From Enhygromyxa salina (GTDB lineage: Bacteria > Myxococcota_A > Polyangia > Nannocystales > Nannocystaceae): a stretch of 64,000 nucleotides of DNA. The translations under genes were made by a program, and so were the position numbers. A model generated the notes under the pieces. The model was not told the origin of the DNA and searched no databases. It was given only the letters and a program-made list of their open reading frames with translations. The stretch covers positions 62,001 through 126,000 of the forward strand of contig NZ_PVNL01000138.1 in assembly GCF_002994635.1 (NCBI RefSeq), read 5' to 3'. Shown here one piece after another: positions 54,293 through 63,382 of this stretch. The stretch's first letter is position 1, and each line of letters opens with the position of its first letter.

Positions 54293-55315
54293 CTAATACC
54301 GTGGTCCCCAATCACGGCCCGCCAGGCGATCGCGCTGTTTCTCGGGTGTCAACGCATATTGCTTGCACACCTCAGACTCGCCACCTTCCAGGAAGGTCTG
54401 AACCGCACAATTGAACTCATCAGGCGAATTCATCATTGGCGTGTGTCCGCCCAGGTGAATCACGTAGGTCTCGGTGTCGGCGATCGCCCGATCAAACACC
54501 TTCATGGCGTTGATCGGCACGACCGGATCGTCATCCCCCCAGATGACCAGCGTCGGCGCCCAGATCTGCCGCAGCTGCCCCTTGGGGATTCGCGCGAAGG
54601 TCGGCGCGAGCAACGAGGCGAGCGCCTCGAGGTACGGCTTCTCCTCGACCGTGCCCGCGAAGCTGCCAGCGAACGCCTGCCGGGCCTGGCTCTTGGGGTC
54701 CAGCCCCGGATAGTGCTCGGCCGTCGTCATGTTCGACATCTGCAGCCAGCGCGCCGTGAGCATGTTGAGGACCGCGCCCGCCGAGCCGGTGTAGCGGGTT
54801 CCGGTCGCGTCCGAGAGCACCAGCTTCGACACCCGCTCGGGCTGCTGGCTCGCGAATTGGGCCGCGATCCAGCCACCACCCGAGTTGCCGATGACGATCG
54901 CCCGCTCGACCTCGAGCGCGTCGAACAGGCCGCCGAGCACCGCGACGTGCTGCTCCATCGTGTAGTTGATGTGGGGTCCACGCTCGGACTTGCCGTGGCC
55001 TGGGGCGTCGAACACGATCACGCGGTAGCGGGACTGAAAGTGCTCGAACTGGTCCCACCAGTTCTGGACGTTGCCGCTCCAACCGTGCACGAACACGATC
55101 GTCTCGGCGTCCTTGGGGCCGGCCTCGAGGTAGCAGATGCGCAGCCCCTCGATCTCCACGAACTGCTCGTCGAGCCAGTACCCGGGCGGCGTCCAAGCCT
55201 GGGTCCCGGCGACGACCGGTCCGCAGCCCAGCCCAAGCCCAAGCCCAAGCACGGCCAGCGCGCTCGCTACGGCACGGGCCAGCGTCGTGATCGGGTGCTT
55301 GCGTCGAGCGATCAT
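54293..55315 (-). CDS. Alpha/beta hydrolase lipoprotein
   Basis: The product is 340 residues from the ATG at 55315. Signal with lipobox LGLGC (Cys31). Classic fold-9 hydrolase: VFVHGWSGNVQNW (oxyanion), nucleophile Ser145 in VIGNSGGGW, catalytic Asp in WGDDDPVVP and His in HLGGHTP. It is like epoxide hydrolases/esterases of the DhaA/MhpC type. It converges on the amidohydrolase gene with a 32-bp gap. Confidence 0.9.
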   Translation of the reverse strand: MIARRKHPITTLARAVASALAVLGLGLGLGCGPVVAGTQAWTPPGYWLDEQFVEIEGLRICYLEAGPKDAETIVFVHGWSGNVQNWWDQFEHFQSRYRVIVFDAPGHGKSERGPHINYTMEQHVAVLGGLFDALEVERAIVIGNSGGGWIAAQFASQQPERVSKLVLSDATGTRYTGSAGAVLNMLTARWLQMSNMTTAEHYPGLDPKSQARQAFAGSFAGTVEEKPYLEALASLLAPTFARIPKGQLRQIWAPTLVIWGDDDPVVPINAMKVFDRAIADTETYVIHLGGHTPMMNSPDEFNCAVQTFLEGGESEVCKQYALTPEKQRDRLAGRDWGPRY

Positions 55316-55358
55316 GACTTCCAGCGGTGCCCCGAAGAGTAGACCCAAGCGCCCACCC

Positions 55359-58106
55359 TCACCACTCGATCTTCATCCCGATCGAGGGCGCCGTGGGCAA
55401 CGAGAGCACCGGCCGGGTCACGGTGAAATCGTAGCCATAGCTCAAAAACTCCGTGTTCTCCGCATTATAGACGTTTTGCACGTCGAGGTAACTGGTCACC
55501 TTCACGCGCCGATACACCCAGGTCTTGTCGATGCGCAGATCTAGCTGATGGAACGTCGGTAGCCGCGCCGAGTTCGTGGGCCCCTGGATCGGGATGTACT
55601 CCGCCGAGGTCGCGTCGACCACACCGTTTTCGACCGGCGTGTACGGGTTGCCCGAGACCACGCGCAGACGCGCGCCGATCCGCCAGTTGAGCGGAAAGTC
55701 GTAGCTGGCGATCAGCGTGAGAATGTGGGTCTGATCGAAATTGAACAGCACCTGGGGCTCACCCGGCGCCGGGACCCGGACCGAGCGCATCAGCGTGTAC
55801 GAGACCCAGCCGTAGAAGCGATCGCCGAGCTCCTTCTTGAGCAGAACCTCGCCGCCGTACACATCACCGGTCCCCGTCGAGGCAAAATTTTCGGGTCGCG
55901 GCGTGTCCTCGCCGGGCCACGACATGATCTGCCGCGACGGACTGGTGAGGTCCCACAGCCGCTTGTAAAAGCCAGTGAGCTCGACGCTGACATCCCACGG
56001 CAGCTGCTGCACCACCGACAAGCTGTTGTGCAGGGAACGCGACAGACGAATCCGCGGGTTGCCAAAGAACAGGTCGTTCTCGAACTCCGCGGGCCCCTGA
56101 CTGTAGAGCCCGACCCCACCCTTGAGCTTGGTCTTGTCGGCGAGATCCACGATGAAGCGCAGGCGCGGATCGAGGGCCGCGCGGTTCTGCGGGGCCGCGA
56201 ACCAGTCGAAGCGCAGGCCCGGGTACAACATCAGGCGCTCACCCACCCGCAGCGTCAACGTGGAGTACAAGCTGGGGATCAGGCGTAGGTAGTCGGTCTC
56301 GCGCACGGTCGCGTCGCCCGAGGTGCTGCCGACCGCGTTGTCGCCAAATGGCACGATCGCCGCGCGCCCCCGCCACCACTCGCTGACCAGCTCGGTGCCG
56401 ACCCGCAGCCGGGCGTTGGCGCTCAGTCGCCGGCTGATCTCCGCGCGGGCCGAGAGCGTGTCGGTGTCGACCTCGAAGTCGAAGTCGCCAAAGATCGCGC
56501 CCGAGAAGAACTCGCGCTTGTATGAAGGCGTGATCAGAAACTCCCACGGCCCGTCGACCTTGCGATACACGAGATCGACCCGGTGAAACCCCTGAATGGT
56601 CTCGAGCCGGTTGCGCTCATCATCGCCGACGTCGTTTTGCTCGGTGAACAGCAGCTTGCTGCGATCATCGGAGCCAAACACGCGAACCGAGAAGTCGCCG
56701 CCTGCGACCGGATAGTCGAACAGGGCCTGGTAGTCCCAATAGCGCGGGGCCAAGGTCAGGCCCAGGCCAACCTCGTCGGGGATGACCAGCGGCAACAACA
56801 GATCCACGTAGCTGCGCCGGCCAGACAGAATGAAGCTACCCTTGCCGATCGGCCCCTCGACCAGCACCCCGGTGTCGAACAGGTCCGTGTCGATGTAGCC
56901 ATGATACCCATCGCGCCGGCCCTTGCGTGGCTGGACGTTGACTACCCCACCGAGCGCGTCGCCGTAGCGGCTGTCGAAGTTGCCGGGGATGAAGTCGATC
57001 TGCGCGAGGATGTCCGAGTTGAACACCGACGTCAGCCCGCCAAAGTGAAACAGCGTCGGGATCTCGTGATAGCCCAGATAGACCCCCGAGTCCGCGGGCG
57101 CGGCCCCGCGGATCGTCAGCTGCCCCGCTCCAAACGCCGCACGGGCGACGCCCGGAAAGTTCTGGACCGACTTGAGCGCGTCTCCCAGAGTGCCGGGGAT
57201 CTCGTTGACCTCCTCGATCTTGATCGTGCGGACCACCGCCTCGGTCATGCCGTCACGCTCGACGCTGACCTCCGTGCGATACGGATTGGCGGCCGTGCGC
57301 GTCAAGAAGTACTTGGTCTCGAGCCGCTGGTCCGCGTTGAGCTCGACCACCCACTCGAGCCGCTCGAAGTTGGGTGCGATCATGATCAAGCGGACCAGGC
57401 CGTCGGGCACACCCGCCAGCGTGAATTCGCCGAGGTCGTCGCTGACCGTTTTGTGCATCCACGCCGGCTCGCCCTCGTCGCCGTAGAGCTTCTGTCGGAC
57501 CTTGCCCAGCGGGTATTCGCCAGCCGGGACCGCGAGGATCGTCGTGCCGCTCACGGGCGTGCCGCTGCCGGCCTCGAGCACGACCCCCGAGATCCGCGGC
57601 GGGCTCGGGGGCTGCTCGATCGGATCGGTGTGGTCCGTGGCTTCGTCGATCTCATCGAGCTCGTCGGACTTGTCCGGCTGCGGCGGCGCGAACGGGAGCG
57701 CCAGCGAGAGCACGACCTCGACCGGCTCGCCCTCGAAGCTCGCGGGTTCGAACCGCAGCGCGGCCACGACCTCGAGCGCGATCGCGTCGAGCACTGGATC
57801 GAGGCCCGCGAGCAGCTCGAGCTCTGTGGGCACCCCGTCGACCCCGACCACGTACTGCACGACCACCTCGCCAGCCGGGGGCTCGTCTTGTCCGAGCAGC
57901 TCGGCTGGATAGCTGTAGGGGCTGAGCTCGTTGATCAGCGTGGGCGGGACCAGCTCCGACGCGGGCGCCGTGGGCTGTGCTGGGGGCGCGGCGAGAGCGG
58001 TCGTTGGGATCGACAACGAGCACGCGAACGCCAACACCAGCCCCGCGCCAACGCGGCCCTTGCGGAGCCTCGGTCCAGCCGTGCGTGCCTCGCAGCGGGG
58101 TTTCAC
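55359..58106 (-). CDS. TonB-dependent receptor with an N-terminal TonB-C-like domain
   Basis: The product is 915 residues from the GTG at 58106, which begins a signal peptide (VLAFACSLSIPTTALA); the frame is open further upstream but without homology. Residues ~60-140 look like a TonB C-terminal domain (GEVVVQYVVGVDGVPTELELL then AALRFEPASFEGEPVEV). A carboxypeptidase-regulatory-like beta domain (~160-260) comes next, then plug (GVARAAFGAGQLTIRGA) and barrel, with RFDWFAAPQ and the last strand ending GMKIEW. Such fusion of a TonB-like domain to its own receptor is seen in some delta-proteobacteria. The substrate is unknown. Confidence 0.88.
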   Translation of the reverse strand: MKPRCEARTAGPRLRKGRVGAGLVLAFACSLSIPTTALAAPPAQPTAPASELVPPTLINELSPYSYPAELLGQDEPPAGEVVVQYVVGVDGVPTELELLAGLDPVLDAIALEVVAALRFEPASFEGEPVEVVLSLALPFAPPQPDKSDELDEIDEATDHTDPIEQPPSPPRISGVVLEAGSGTPVSGTTILAVPAGEYPLGKVRQKLYGDEGEPAWMHKTVSDDLGEFTLAGVPDGLVRLIMIAPNFERLEWVVELNADQRLETKYFLTRTAANPYRTEVSVERDGMTEAVVRTIKIEEVNEIPGTLGDALKSVQNFPGVARAAFGAGQLTIRGAAPADSGVYLGYHEIPTLFHFGGLTSVFNSDILAQIDFIPGNFDSRYGDALGGVVNVQPRKGRRDGYHGYIDTDLFDTGVLVEGPIGKGSFILSGRRSYVDLLLPLVIPDEVGLGLTLAPRYWDYQALFDYPVAGGDFSVRVFGSDDRSKLLFTEQNDVGDDERNRLETIQGFHRVDLVYRKVDGPWEFLITPSYKREFFSGAIFGDFDFEVDTDTLSARAEISRRLSANARLRVGTELVSEWWRGRAAIVPFGDNAVGSTSGDATVRETDYLRLIPSLYSTLTLRVGERLMLYPGLRFDWFAAPQNRAALDPRLRFIVDLADKTKLKGGVGLYSQGPAEFENDLFFGNPRIRLSRSLHNSLSVVQQLPWDVSVELTGFYKRLWDLTSPSRQIMSWPGEDTPRPENFASTGTGDVYGGEVLLKKELGDRFYGWVSYTLMRSVRVPAPGEPQVLFNFDQTHILTLIASYDFPLNWRIGARLRVVSGNPYTPVENGVVDATSAEYIPIQGPTNSARLPTFHQLDLRIDKTWVYRRVKVTSYLDVQNVYNAENTEFLSYGYDFTVTRPVLSLPTAPSIGMKIEW

Positions 58107-58261
58107 GGGGCGTCTGGATAACACAACTCGCCGGGTGGAGGCACGGCGGGCGCGAGCGGGGCGGTTGCGCGGGGCGTGGGAGGTGCCGTGGGGTGAGCGT
58201 GTGCGAAGGCCGTGTTTTCGCGCTCGGTCAACGACAAGCCTCGCGGCCGGGCAGCACATCC

Positions 58262-59173
58262 TCAGCCAGGGCGCTGCGTCTCCACCCAGGCGAGCAGCTG
58301 CTCGGGTCGCACGGTGATCGATTGGTAGTGCTCCGTGTCCACTCCAACGTGGGCAGCGATGTCCGTGGGGCAACCGTTGTCGGGTTTGACCTCCTCGCTC
58401 CGCAGCCGCTCGCCGGTTCGTGCGTCGAACAGCTCGATCGTCGACACCTGCAGCGGCACCTCGATCATGCGTCCCAGCGACGGACCAGCGGAGGGCTGCG
58501 GGTCCGCCATGGGATCTGGTGCGACGACGTACGGCCCGCACTGCGTCGGCTTTACTGGCTGCCGATCTTCGACGACGACCCAGTCAATCTCACGCAGCGA
58601 CTTCGGTTCCCCGACCACGAGCACACCCCCCGCGTAGTCTGGAAACACCACGGCCTTGGCCGGCGCCTGCGCTGGGCCGGACGAGATGTCGTGGTGTTGC
58701 AGGCTCTGCGCCAGCGCTCGCGCGGGCATCTTCAAGCCCGTCTCGACGCGTGCGAGGAGCCGGATCTCCTCGACCACTTTGCCGTCGTCGATGACGGCGA
58801 GCTGGGTCGTGTGGCTGAGCTTCTTCGGGTTCAGCCCGGCCGGCTCGCCCAGCTCGGCCGCAGCAGCGTCGGCCAACAGCACCGCGAGCGGCAAGCGAAC
58901 CAGGTCGCCTTCGCGCTGCAGATCATGAGCACCGACGCGCAGCCCCAGGCGCTTGTCGAGATCCAGGCGAAGGTGAACGTCGCCGTCGGCGGCTGGCGTG
59001 CACTCCAACGCCTTCTTTCCGATCACCACCTGAACCCTGCCGGGGTCGCCGGCATTCTTCTCAGGCGCGTCGCAGCCCACGAACTTGACGCTGGGCGAGC
59101 AGGCCGACAGCAGGCCGACCAGCGTTAGCAATGCAGCGCTGAGCCACGGGCCCGAGAAATTTCGATTGCGCAC
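58262..59173 (-). CDS. Hypothetical lipoprotein
   Basis: The product is 303 residues. The GTG at 59173 is the best start because it gives RNRNF and a signal ending in LLSAC; an ATG at 59233 in the same frame is an alternative. The mature protein is beta/alpha mixed with Cys at VGCDAP and GCPTD. No family is recognised. It is separated from the TonB receptor gene by 155 bp and lies in the same direction. Confidence 0.7.
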   Translation of the reverse strand: MRNRNFSGPWLSAALLTLVGLLSACSPSVKFVGCDAPEKNAGDPGRVQVVIGKKALECTPAADGDVHLRLDLDKRLGLRVGAHDLQREGDLVRLPLAVLLADAAAAELGEPAGLNPKKLSHTTQLAVIDDGKVVEEIRLLARVETGLKMPARALAQSLQHHDISSGPAQAPAKAVVFPDYAGGVLVVGEPKSLREIDWVVVEDRQPVKPTQCGPYVVAPDPMADPQPSAGPSLGRMIEVPLQVSTIELFDARTGERLRSEEVKPDNGCPTDIAAHVGVDTEHYQSITVRPEQLLAWVETQRPG

Positions 59174-59309
59174 GGTCCCATCGACAACCAAGAGGGTAGT
59201 TAGCGAGCGAGCCTCCTGAGGCACTTCGGCCATGCGAGCAAGAGTTTCGCACGATGCGTCACGCAACAAAGTTCGTGACGCTGGCACCGCGAGATAATTT
59301 TTCCGCAAA

Positions 59310-60167
59310 CTATTCCTTGGTGCCAAAGGCGCCGTCCATCAGTTCTTGATCATAACCGACGACTCGGTCAGTGGTCGCGTAGACGTACAGGGCCGTGTCG
59401 TAGACCGAGCTGGCGACCGAGAACAGCAGCGCGACGCTGACGTAGCCGAACACCGCGAAGCCGAACGGGATCCACAGCAGATTACCGGTGTTGAACACCG
59501 TGAACAGCCCAGCGGCGAACACCGTGACCCCGAAGATGCTCAGGGTCTGCATCCAGCCAAAGCCGATCTGCTTGACCAGGCTCTCGCCCCAGGTCTTCTT
59601 GAACAGCCCAGCCGAGGTCTTGAACCCGTCGATCGGGCCGACACCCTCGTAGACCATGGCCGGAACCACGAACGCGGTGAGGATCTCCCACAGCCCGCCG
59701 AGCATGCCCTCGATCGTACGGACCACGATCTTGCCGACCGCCCCGAACTTCTCGGCGATCTGGCGCAGCGCGAGCAGGACCATGCCGACGGTCGCGCGCG
59801 CCAGCGCCCAGCCGAGGATCTGCAGCAGGCGCGAGAAGCCGAAGCGGATCGACTCGCCGAAGGTCGCGTCCCCACCCTCGAACCGGACCTTGGTGGTGTA
59901 GGTGATGCAGACCTTGGTGAAGGTCCCGATGAAGGCCAGGCCCAGGTACAGCACGAAGGTGAAGATCCAGTCGACGACGGTCATCTCTTCGACGTCCGCG
60001 CTGCCGGTCTCCATGGCGACGGACGCGTAGGGCCAGACCACCGCGACGATCCAGCCGATCGACAAGATCCCGCCGATCAACGCGAACAGCAGCAGCTCCT
60101 TGTCCTTGTCGATCACGGAGAACGAGCGCTTCGTCAGATTCCAGGAGCGGGACAGTGTGCTGAACAT
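59310..60167 (-). CDS. DUF6159-like six-helix membrane protein
   Basis: The product is 285 residues from the ATG at 60167. The N-terminus (SLSRSWNLTKRSFSVIDKDKEL) and hydrophobic helices (LLLFALIGGILSIGWIVAVV, IFTFVLYLGLAFIGTF, MVLLALRQ, LTAFVVPAMVYEG, FGVTVFAAGLFTVF and GYVSVALLFSV) match the DUF6159 family. The function of that family is not known. It is a single gene divergent from ketopantoate reductase. Confidence 0.75.
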   Translation of the reverse strand: MFSTLSRSWNLTKRSFSVIDKDKELLLFALIGGILSIGWIVAVVWPYASVAMETGSADVEEMTVVDWIFTFVLYLGLAFIGTFTKVCITYTTKVRFEGGDATFGESIRFGFSRLLQILGWALARATVGMVLLALRQIAEKFGAVGKIVVRTIEGMLGGLWEILTAFVVPAMVYEGVGPIDGFKTSAGLFKKTWGESLVKQIGFGWMQTLSIFGVTVFAAGLFTVFNTGNLLWIPFGFAVFGYVSVALLFSVASSVYDTALYVYATTDRVVGYDQELMDGAFGTKE

Positions 60168-60568
60168 GATCACCTCGCAGCGACGCTGCGGCGCGAGCAT
60201 ATCAGAGCTCGGCGTCCCCCGTCGCGCCAAACGGCCGCGGGGACAGAACGCGGGTGCGAGCCCGATCCAGGGGCGTGTGTACTTGTGACCCCGCTGCTGC
60301 CCGCCTCGTCGTGGCCTGAGCCTCATTCTCCGCCTAGGGCGAGTTCATGAGTGGTCGAGCTGCGTGCGGCGTCACGGGGGCTGCTTTGTGCGGCTGTGAT
60401 CTCCATGTTGATCGGAGCCTACTGAGAATCACTCCTTCCGGTAGGAGACCACGGCGGACTCGCCAGCCACAACAACCCAGCCCAAATCTCACCAAGGCTG
60501 GCGCGGAGACGCGTCCACGTCATCACACCAGCCGAGCCTACCCCCACGCAGTGGCGCACAATCACCCC
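60168..60568. promoter_or_regulatory. Divergent 401-bp intergenic region
   Basis: There is no convincing gene here; an in-frame upstream extension of the reductase starting at 60347 looks non-coding. A weak CCTAC/GTAGG dyad lies at 60418-60445. From ~60440 the plus strand becomes rich in C and A and poor in G and T, a composition that continues into the reductase gene. Confidence 0.35.
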
Positions 60569-61609
60569 ATGCCCACCCCCGACACCCCAGCCGCGCGCGT
60601 GTGCATCTTCGGCGCGGGCGCGATCGGCCTGGACCTCGCGACCGCACTCCTCACCACCAACCGAACCTCACTCGCGTTCATCGCCCGCAACCAAACACTC
60701 ACAGCCCTACGCAACCACGGCCTCGAAGCCCACACACCCACGGGAGCGATCACCCACGTCCCTCCCGATCGCTACCGCTGCGTCGAGCACCCCGCCGAGC
60801 TCGGCGAGCAAGACGTCATCTTCCTAACCATCAAGTCCGGCGCCACCGCAGCCGCGCTCCCCCAGCTGAAACCACTCCTGGCCCCGCACACCATGGTCGT
60901 CACCGCGATGAACGGCCTCCCCGCCTGGTACGCGAGCGGTCGCCCGGCGATCGAGCGACACCTCACCGACACCCACGCTCGCGACACACTGTTCTCCAAC
61001 CTCCCCCGCGCGCAGATCATCGGCGCCGTCGTCCACCGCAACGCCACCTGCCCACTGCCCGGCGTCGTCCACCGCAACGCCGGAACCGGCATGGTGCTCG
61101 GGCAGCTCGACACCCCGTCCAGCGAGCGCCTCACAACGCTCACCCAACTACTCGACGACCCCGCCTACACCCTGAGCTCGACCCCAGACATCCACCGCGA
61201 GCTGTGGCACAAGCTGCTGATCAACGCGTCGTTCAACCCGATCAGCGTGGTGTGCGAGCGCTCGCTGAGCGAGATGGTCAGCGCCCCATCGATCCGCGCC
61301 CGCCTCCGGGCGATCATGGACGAGCTGCACGGCCTCGGGGTCGCGCTCGAGGTCACCACGCCGGGCAGCTTCGACATCGACGCGCTGTTCGAGCGGTTCG
61401 CGGCCGAGCGTCGGGGCGCGTACACATCGATGCTGCTCGACTACCAGCGCGGCCGACCGCTCGAGCTCGATCGCATCGTCCGCGCCCCGCTGTGGCTGGC
61501 CGCCCGCCCGGGCCTGGGCTACCCGATGCCGCAGCTGCAGGCGGCCCTGCGCGAGGTCGAGGCCAAGGCCGGGGTGCTGGCCACGGTCCGCGCCAGCGTC
61601 CGGCTGTGA
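60569..61609 (+). CDS. panE: 2-dehydropantoate 2-reductase
   Basis: The product is 346 residues from the ATG at 60569. The N-terminal Rossmann domain has IFGAGAIG, then EQDVIFLTIKSGAT and VVTAMNGLPAW; the C-terminal half has ELWHKLLINASFNPISV with the conserved Lys-Asn, and Glu at SEMVSAP. It reduces 2-dehydropantoate to pantoate with NADPH in coenzyme A synthesis. The first ~200 codons use C-ending triplets with few G or T, whereas from ~61200 the usage becomes normal for the window. Other ApbA-family ketoreductases are possible. Confidence 0.85.
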   Translation: MPTPDTPAARVCIFGAGAIGLDLATALLTTNRTSLAFIARNQTLTALRNHGLEAHTPTGAITHVPPDRYRCVEHPAELGEQDVIFLTIKSGATAAALPQLKPLLAPHTMVVTAMNGLPAWYASGRPAIERHLTDTHARDTLFSNLPRAQIIGAVVHRNATCPLPGVVHRNAGTGMVLGQLDTPSSERLTTLTQLLDDPAYTLSSTPDIHRELWHKLLINASFNPISVVCERSLSEMVSAPSIRARLRAIMDELHGLGVALEVTTPGSFDIDALFERFAAERRGAYTSMLLDYQRGRPLELDRIVRAPLWLAARPGLGYPMPQLQAALREVEAKAGVLATVRASVRL

Positions 61610-61692
61610 GCTCCAGACGATCTATTCCCACAGCTGCGTAAGCGCTGTGTAAGAGCCCCGAAAATCCTCGCGTTGTCGGCCCTCGCAAGCCC

Positions 61693-63285
61693 ATGCAACG
61701 CCTTACTCGCTCTCCCCGCATCCTGCTGCTGCTGTCTGCCCTCGCCCTGCTTGGCACCGCCTGCGACCGCGATGCTGGCGGCGGCCCGCTCGGCCCCCTC
61801 GATGTCGTCCACGTCGACGAGCACGACAACATGCAGGTCGTCGACGCCGAGCGGCCCTACGTCGCCCCGGTGGATCTCGAGCTCGAGTGGGCGCTGGCCA
61901 ACGCCCTGGTCCCGGCCGACACGCCCAGCGAGGTCGTCGCTCGCGTCCGCATTCAGGCGCCCGACAAGCTCGATCTTCCCCGCCCGCCGGCCCGCGTGGT
62001 CCTGGTCGTCGACACCTCGGCGTCGATGAAGGGCGACGCGATCGAGGGCGCGAAAGCTGCCGCGATCGAGCTGGTCGACAGCCTGGCCGACGACGACAGC
62101 TTCTCGTTGGTGGTGTTTCACTCGCAGGCGCAGACGCTGATATCGGCGACGCTGCTCGGCGACGAGAGCCGCGCCGCGGCGAAGGCCGAGATCGAGAAGA
62201 TGCAAGCGTGGGGCACGACCGATCTCGCGGGTGGCATGAGCCTGGCCCTGCAGCAGCTCTCGACGGCGCCGATCAGCATGGCGACGCCGGACCCCGAGAC
62301 CGGCGCGCTGGTCCAAGCTGGCGCGGGAGTGTGGGTCAACAACGGGCCGGATCCGCAGGTGCTCGAGCGGGTGGTGCTGCTTGGCGACGGCGTGCCCAAC
62401 GATCCCACGCCGATCGCGTCGCTGACCCAGCAGTTCGCGGGGCGCGGCGCCGAGATCACGGCGCTCGGCTACGGCCTCGACTACGACGAGGTCTTGCTGG
62501 CGAGCTTGGCCGAGCAGACCCACGGACACTTTCGCTTCGTCGAGGAGCCCGACGCCGTGGCGGCGCTGTTCCGCGAGGAGGTCCTGCATATCCAGCGCAC
62601 GGTCGCCAGCGAGCTGCGTCTGGGCATGGGGCTGGGGCCCGGCATCTCGCTGATCGAGGTGGTCGGCCACGCCACGCAGTGGAACTCCAGCTTAGGCCGC
62701 AGCGAGGTCGCGCTCGGCAGCATGGTCGAGGGCCAGACCCAGGAGCTGATCGTTCGGCTGCTGGTCAGCCCCCACAACGACGGCGCGACGGTAGAGCTCA
62801 GCGACCTCGAGCTCAGCTTCAACGACGTCTACACCGGGACGGGTCAGCGCTTCGAGCGAAGCTTCATGTCGGCTTTGTCGAGCGGCGACGCGCAGGCGAT
62901 CGCGGCCGGGCGTGACGTCGAGATCGCTCGCGCGGGCGCCCACGCCCGGACCGACGCGGCGACCTTGCAGGTGCTGTCGCTGGCTCGCGCGGGCCAGCTC
63001 GAGCAGGCCAAGGAGCTGCTCGCCGAGGCCGTTAACTGGGCCAAGGAGACGTCCAAGACCCTCGAAGACGAGCAGCTGCGGACCCAGGCGGACAAGCTCG
63101 CGGCGCTCGAGCCCGAGCTCAAGGGCCTCGCCCGCCAAGCGCGGCAGCCGGTCGGGCACAACGGGCCGGGCAGCCTCGGGGGCGGTGGTCAGCCGCAGGC
63201 GTTCCCGGCCCAGCCAAGCTCGCCCGCGGGCGCGCGCGCGGTCAAGTCGGCGCACGCCGACGCGTTCAACAACCTCCACAACTGA
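61693..63285 (+). CDS. VWA-domain lipoprotein
   Basis: The product is 530 residues with lipobox GTAC (Cys24). The von Willebrand A domain (~100-290) has the MIDAS DTSASMKGD (Asp107, Ser109, Ser111), with GTTDLAGG and LLGDGVPNDP as later ligands. The second half is a beta-sandwich with a helical end. It resembles YfbK/VWA lipoproteins that bind metal-dependent partners on the cell surface. It is an isolated gene, followed by two hairpins. Confidence 0.88.
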   Translation: MQRLTRSPRILLLLSALALLGTACDRDAGGGPLGPLDVVHVDEHDNMQVVDAERPYVAPVDLELEWALANALVPADTPSEVVARVRIQAPDKLDLPRPPARVVLVVDTSASMKGDAIEGAKAAAIELVDSLADDDSFSLVVFHSQAQTLISATLLGDESRAAAKAEIEKMQAWGTTDLAGGMSLALQQLSTAPISMATPDPETGALVQAGAGVWVNNGPDPQVLERVVLLGDGVPNDPTPIASLTQQFAGRGAEITALGYGLDYDEVLLASLAEQTHGHFRFVEEPDAVAALFREEVLHIQRTVASELRLGMGLGPGISLIEVVGHATQWNSSLGRSEVALGSMVEGQTQELIVRLLVSPHNDGATVELSDLELSFNDVYTGTGQRFERSFMSALSSGDAQAIAAGRDVEIARAGAHARTDAATLQVLSLARAGQLEQAKELLAEAVNWAKETSKTLEDEQLRTQADKLAALEPELKGLARQARQPVGHNGPGSLGGGGQPQAFPAQPSSPAGARAVKSAHADAFNNLHN

Positions 63286-63302
63286 GCGCCACGCCTGCAA
63301 GC

Positions 63303-63320
63303 GGGCGAGGAGCCTCGCCC
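63303..63320 (+). terminator. GC-rich hairpin after the VWA gene
   Basis: GGGCGAGG and CCTCGCCC form a perfect inverted repeat 17 bp after the stop; there is no T-run, so it may act as a transcript-end stabiliser. Confidence 0.5.
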
Positions 63321-63333
63321 GAGCTGAAAGCAA

Positions 63334-63361
63334 AACGGGACGCCCGAGTGGGTGTCCCGTT
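63334..63361 (+). terminator. Strong hairpin between convergent genes
   Basis: AACGGGAC pairs with GTCCCGTT and inner CCC with GGG around a GAGT loop (12 pairs including one G-U). It sits between the VWA gene and the convergent mepA-like gene, and can serve both directions. Confidence 0.6.
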
Positions 63362-63382
63362 CTCACTCCTGGGCGCGGCCCG

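Noticed and set aside
57730..57790. ggttcgaac-type sequence resembling a tRNA T-loop
   Set aside because: It lies in the coding frame of the TonB-dependent receptor and has no cloverleaf around it.
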